Below, piece by piece: positions 61,601-64,000 of a stretch of 64,000 nt of DNA (positions within the stretch are counted from its first letter, which is position 1; each line of letters starts with the position of its first letter). The translations under genes and the position numbers were made by a program. The stretch lies in the NCBI GenBank assembly GCA_947623455.1, contig OX392530.1:35867405-35931404 (forward strand), in the 5' to 3' direction. The notes below the pieces were generated by a model. It did no database searches. It was given only the letters and a program-made list of their open reading frames with translations, and was not told the origin of the DNA. The DNA comes from Mimachlamys varia (taxonomy: Eukaryota; Mollusca; Bivalvia; Pectinida; Pectinidae).

Positions 61601-64000
61601 ATTCTGATGTCTACTGTACATGTTCTGGTGTCAATTATTCACGTTCTGATGTCTACTGTACATGTTCTGATGTCTACTGTTCATGTTCTGATGTCTACTG
61701 TACATGTTCTGCTGTCTACTGTACGTGTTCTGATGTCTACTGTACACGTTATGATGTCTACTGTACACATTCTGATGGCTACTGTACACGTTCTGAAGTC
61801 TACTGTTCTTGTTCTGATGTCTACTGTACACGTTCTAATGTCTACTGTACACGTTCTGGTGCCTACTGTACACGTTTGGATGTCTACTGTTCATGTTCTG
61901 ATGTCTCCTGTACACGTTTTGATGTTTACTGTACACGTTCTGCGGCCCACTATACACGTTCTGATGTCTATTGTGCACGTTCTGATGTCTACTTTTCATG
62001 TTCTGATGTCTCCTGTACACGTTTTGATGTTTACTGTACACGTTCTGCGGCCCACTATACACGTTCTGATGTCTACTGTACACGTTCTGATGTATATTGT
62101 ACACATTCTGATGTATATTGTACACGTTCTGATGTCTATTGTACACATTCTGATGTCTACTGTACACATTCTGATGTCTACTGTTCATGTTCTGATGTCA
62201 ACTGTACACGTTCTGATGTTTACTGTACACGTTCTGATGTCTAATGTACACGTTCTGATGTCTACTGTAAACGTACTGATGTCTTCTGTACACGTACTGA
62301 TGTCTACTGTACATATTCTGATGTCTACTGTACATGTTCTGATGCCTACTGTACATGTTCTGATGTCTATTGTACACGTACTGATGTCTACCGTACACAT
62401 TCTGATGTCTACTTTTCATGTTCTGATGTCCAATGTACACGTTCTGATGTCTATTGTACACGTTCTGATGGCTATTGTACACGTTCTGATGTCTACTGTA
62501 CATGTTCTGATGTCTACTGTACATGTTCTGATGTCTACTGTACACGTTCCGATGTCTATTGTACACGTTCTGATGTCCATTGTACACGTTCTGATGTCTA
62601 ATGTACACGTTCTTAAGTCTTCTGTACACGTTCTTATGTCTACTGTACACGTTCTGATGTCTACTGTAAACGTCCGGATGTCTACTGTACACGTTTTGAT
62701 GTCTATTGACCACGTTCTGATGTCTATTGTGCATGATGTTCTGATGTATACTGTACATGTTCTGATGTCAAATGTACACGTTCTTATATTCACTGTACAC
62801 GTTTTGATGTCTATTGTACACATTCTGATGTCTATTGTACATGATGTTCTGATGTCTACCGTACATGTTCTGATGTCCACTGTACGCGTTCTTATGTCAA
62901 CTATACACGTTCTGATATCCACTGTACACGTTCTGATGTCTATTGTACACGTTCTGGTGTCTATTGTACATGTTTTGATGTCTATTGTACACGTTCTGAT
63001 GTATACTGTACACGTTTTGATGTCTACTGTACACGTTCTTATGGCTACTGTTTATGTTCTGATGTCTACTGTACATGTTTTGATGTTTACTGTACATGTT
63101 TTGATGTTTACTGTACACGTTCTGATGTCTACTGTACACGTTTTGATGTCTACTGTACACGTTTTGATGTTTACTGTACATGTTTTGATGTCTACTGTAC
63201 ATGTTTTTTTTGTTTACTGTACACGTTCTGATGTCTACTGTACATGTTCTGATGTCTATTTCACATGTTCTGATGTCTATTGTACACGTTCTGGTGCCCA
63301 CTGTACACGTTTTGATGTCTACTGTTCACGTTCCGATGTCTACTGTACATGTTCTGATGTCTATTTACACGTTCTGGTGTCCAGTGTACACGTTTTGATG
63401 TCTACTGTTCACAAGTTCTGATGTCTACTGTACATGTTCTGATGTCTACTGTACATGTTCCGATGTCTACTGTACACGTTCTTATGTCTACTGTACACGT
63501 TCTGATGTCTACTGTACACGTTCTGATGTCTACTGTACACGTTCCGATGTCTATTGTACTTGTACACGTTCTGATGTCTGTTGTACACGTTCTGATGTCT
63601 AATGTACACGTTCTGAAGTCTTCTGTACAATTTTGATGTCTACTGTAAACGTCATCATGTCTACTGTACAGGTTTTGATGTTTACTGTACATGTTTTGAT
63701 GTTTACTGTACATGTTTTGATGTTTACTGTACATGTTTTGATGTTTACTGTACACGTTCTGATGTCTACTGTACACGTTTTGATGTCTACTGTACAGGTT
63801 TTGATGTTTACTGTACATTGTTTGATGTCTACTGTACATGTTTTTTTGTTTACTGTACACGTTCTGATGTCTACTGTACATGTTCTGATGTCTATTGTAC
63901 ATGTTCTGATGTCTATTGCACACGTTCTGGTGCCCACTGTACACGTTTTGGTGTCTACTGTTCACGTTCTGATGTCTATTGTACATGTTCTGATGTCTAT
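58650..64000. repeat. 21-bp minisatellite, block 6 (runs to window end), with 2.7-2.8-kb higher-order repeat
   Basis: About 250 units. Segments around 58890-59580 recur at 61566-62256 (offset 2676), and 60040-61130 recur at 62880-63970 (offset 2844). The difference of 168 bp is eight units and coincides with a block near 62540-62710 that resembles 61330-61500, as if copied in by conversion. Contains + frames of 576 and 817 codons and overlapping - frames. Several frames are open at once, so coding is not supported. Confidence 0.9.

Overview
This is eukaryotic, AT-rich DNA. Its genes are split by spliceosomal introns (GT-AG), it has large satellite blocks, and it carries fragments of a non-LTR retrotransposon, of what look like a Crypton element and SINEs, and of foldback elements. 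The gene family (F-type-lectin-like domain plus MEGF/SREC-type EGF repeats plus transmembrane tail) and the repeat content suggest a marine invertebrate, most likely a bivalve mollusc. That assignment is inference, not something the sequence proves.

The window holds three head-to-tail paralogous copies of one receptor-like gene, all on the minus strand. Copy 3 (34548-49077) is complete: ten coding exons, a predicted 460 residues, with a signal peptide, an F-type-lectin/F5/8C-like domain split over two exons, five EGF-like exons, one transmembrane segment and a cytoplasmic tail with three tyrosine motifs. Copy 2 (21229-28961) has eight long EGF-type exons, one short EGF exon and the same tail. 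It has no signal or lectin exons and no recognisable transmembrane exon. Its 5' end stops at a retrotransposon reverse-transcriptase fragment (about 28963-29400). Copy 1 (12686-16737) shows the signal, lectin and first EGF exons, then runs into satellite DNA; its downstream exons would lie left of base 1. Every internal exon is phase 1 at both ends, so exons can be gained, lost or skipped without changing frame.

Repeats fill about half the window. (i) A 67-bp satellite (1-12744, about 190 units) is an amplified piece of exon 4 of copy 1: the last part of the EGF exon plus its GTAAGT splice donor. The same junction in copy 3 carries exactly four units (40470-40737). (ii) A 48-bp repeat (37683-38760, about 22 units) is an amplified piece of exon 6 of copy 3: its splice acceptor plus the first codons of the exon. 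So two different exon-intron junctions of this gene have seeded tandem arrays. (iii) A 21-bp minisatellite lies in the spacers between gene copies (18499-19618 and 49945-64000, the latter cut by the window end). It has nested higher-order repeats and four copies of a roughly 360-bp interspersed block. Because 21 is divisible by 3, it produces long open frames on both strands that I do not consider coding.

Other content: inverted-repeat (foldback) elements near 17.9, 33.4, 40.9, 58.0 and 58.5 kb, a Crypton-like N-terminal fragment at 58.2-58.4 kb, two SINE-like pieces at 42.0 and 46.0 kb, and a small four-unit repeat at 47.8 kb. No rRNA, credible tRNA gene or CRISPR array was seen.
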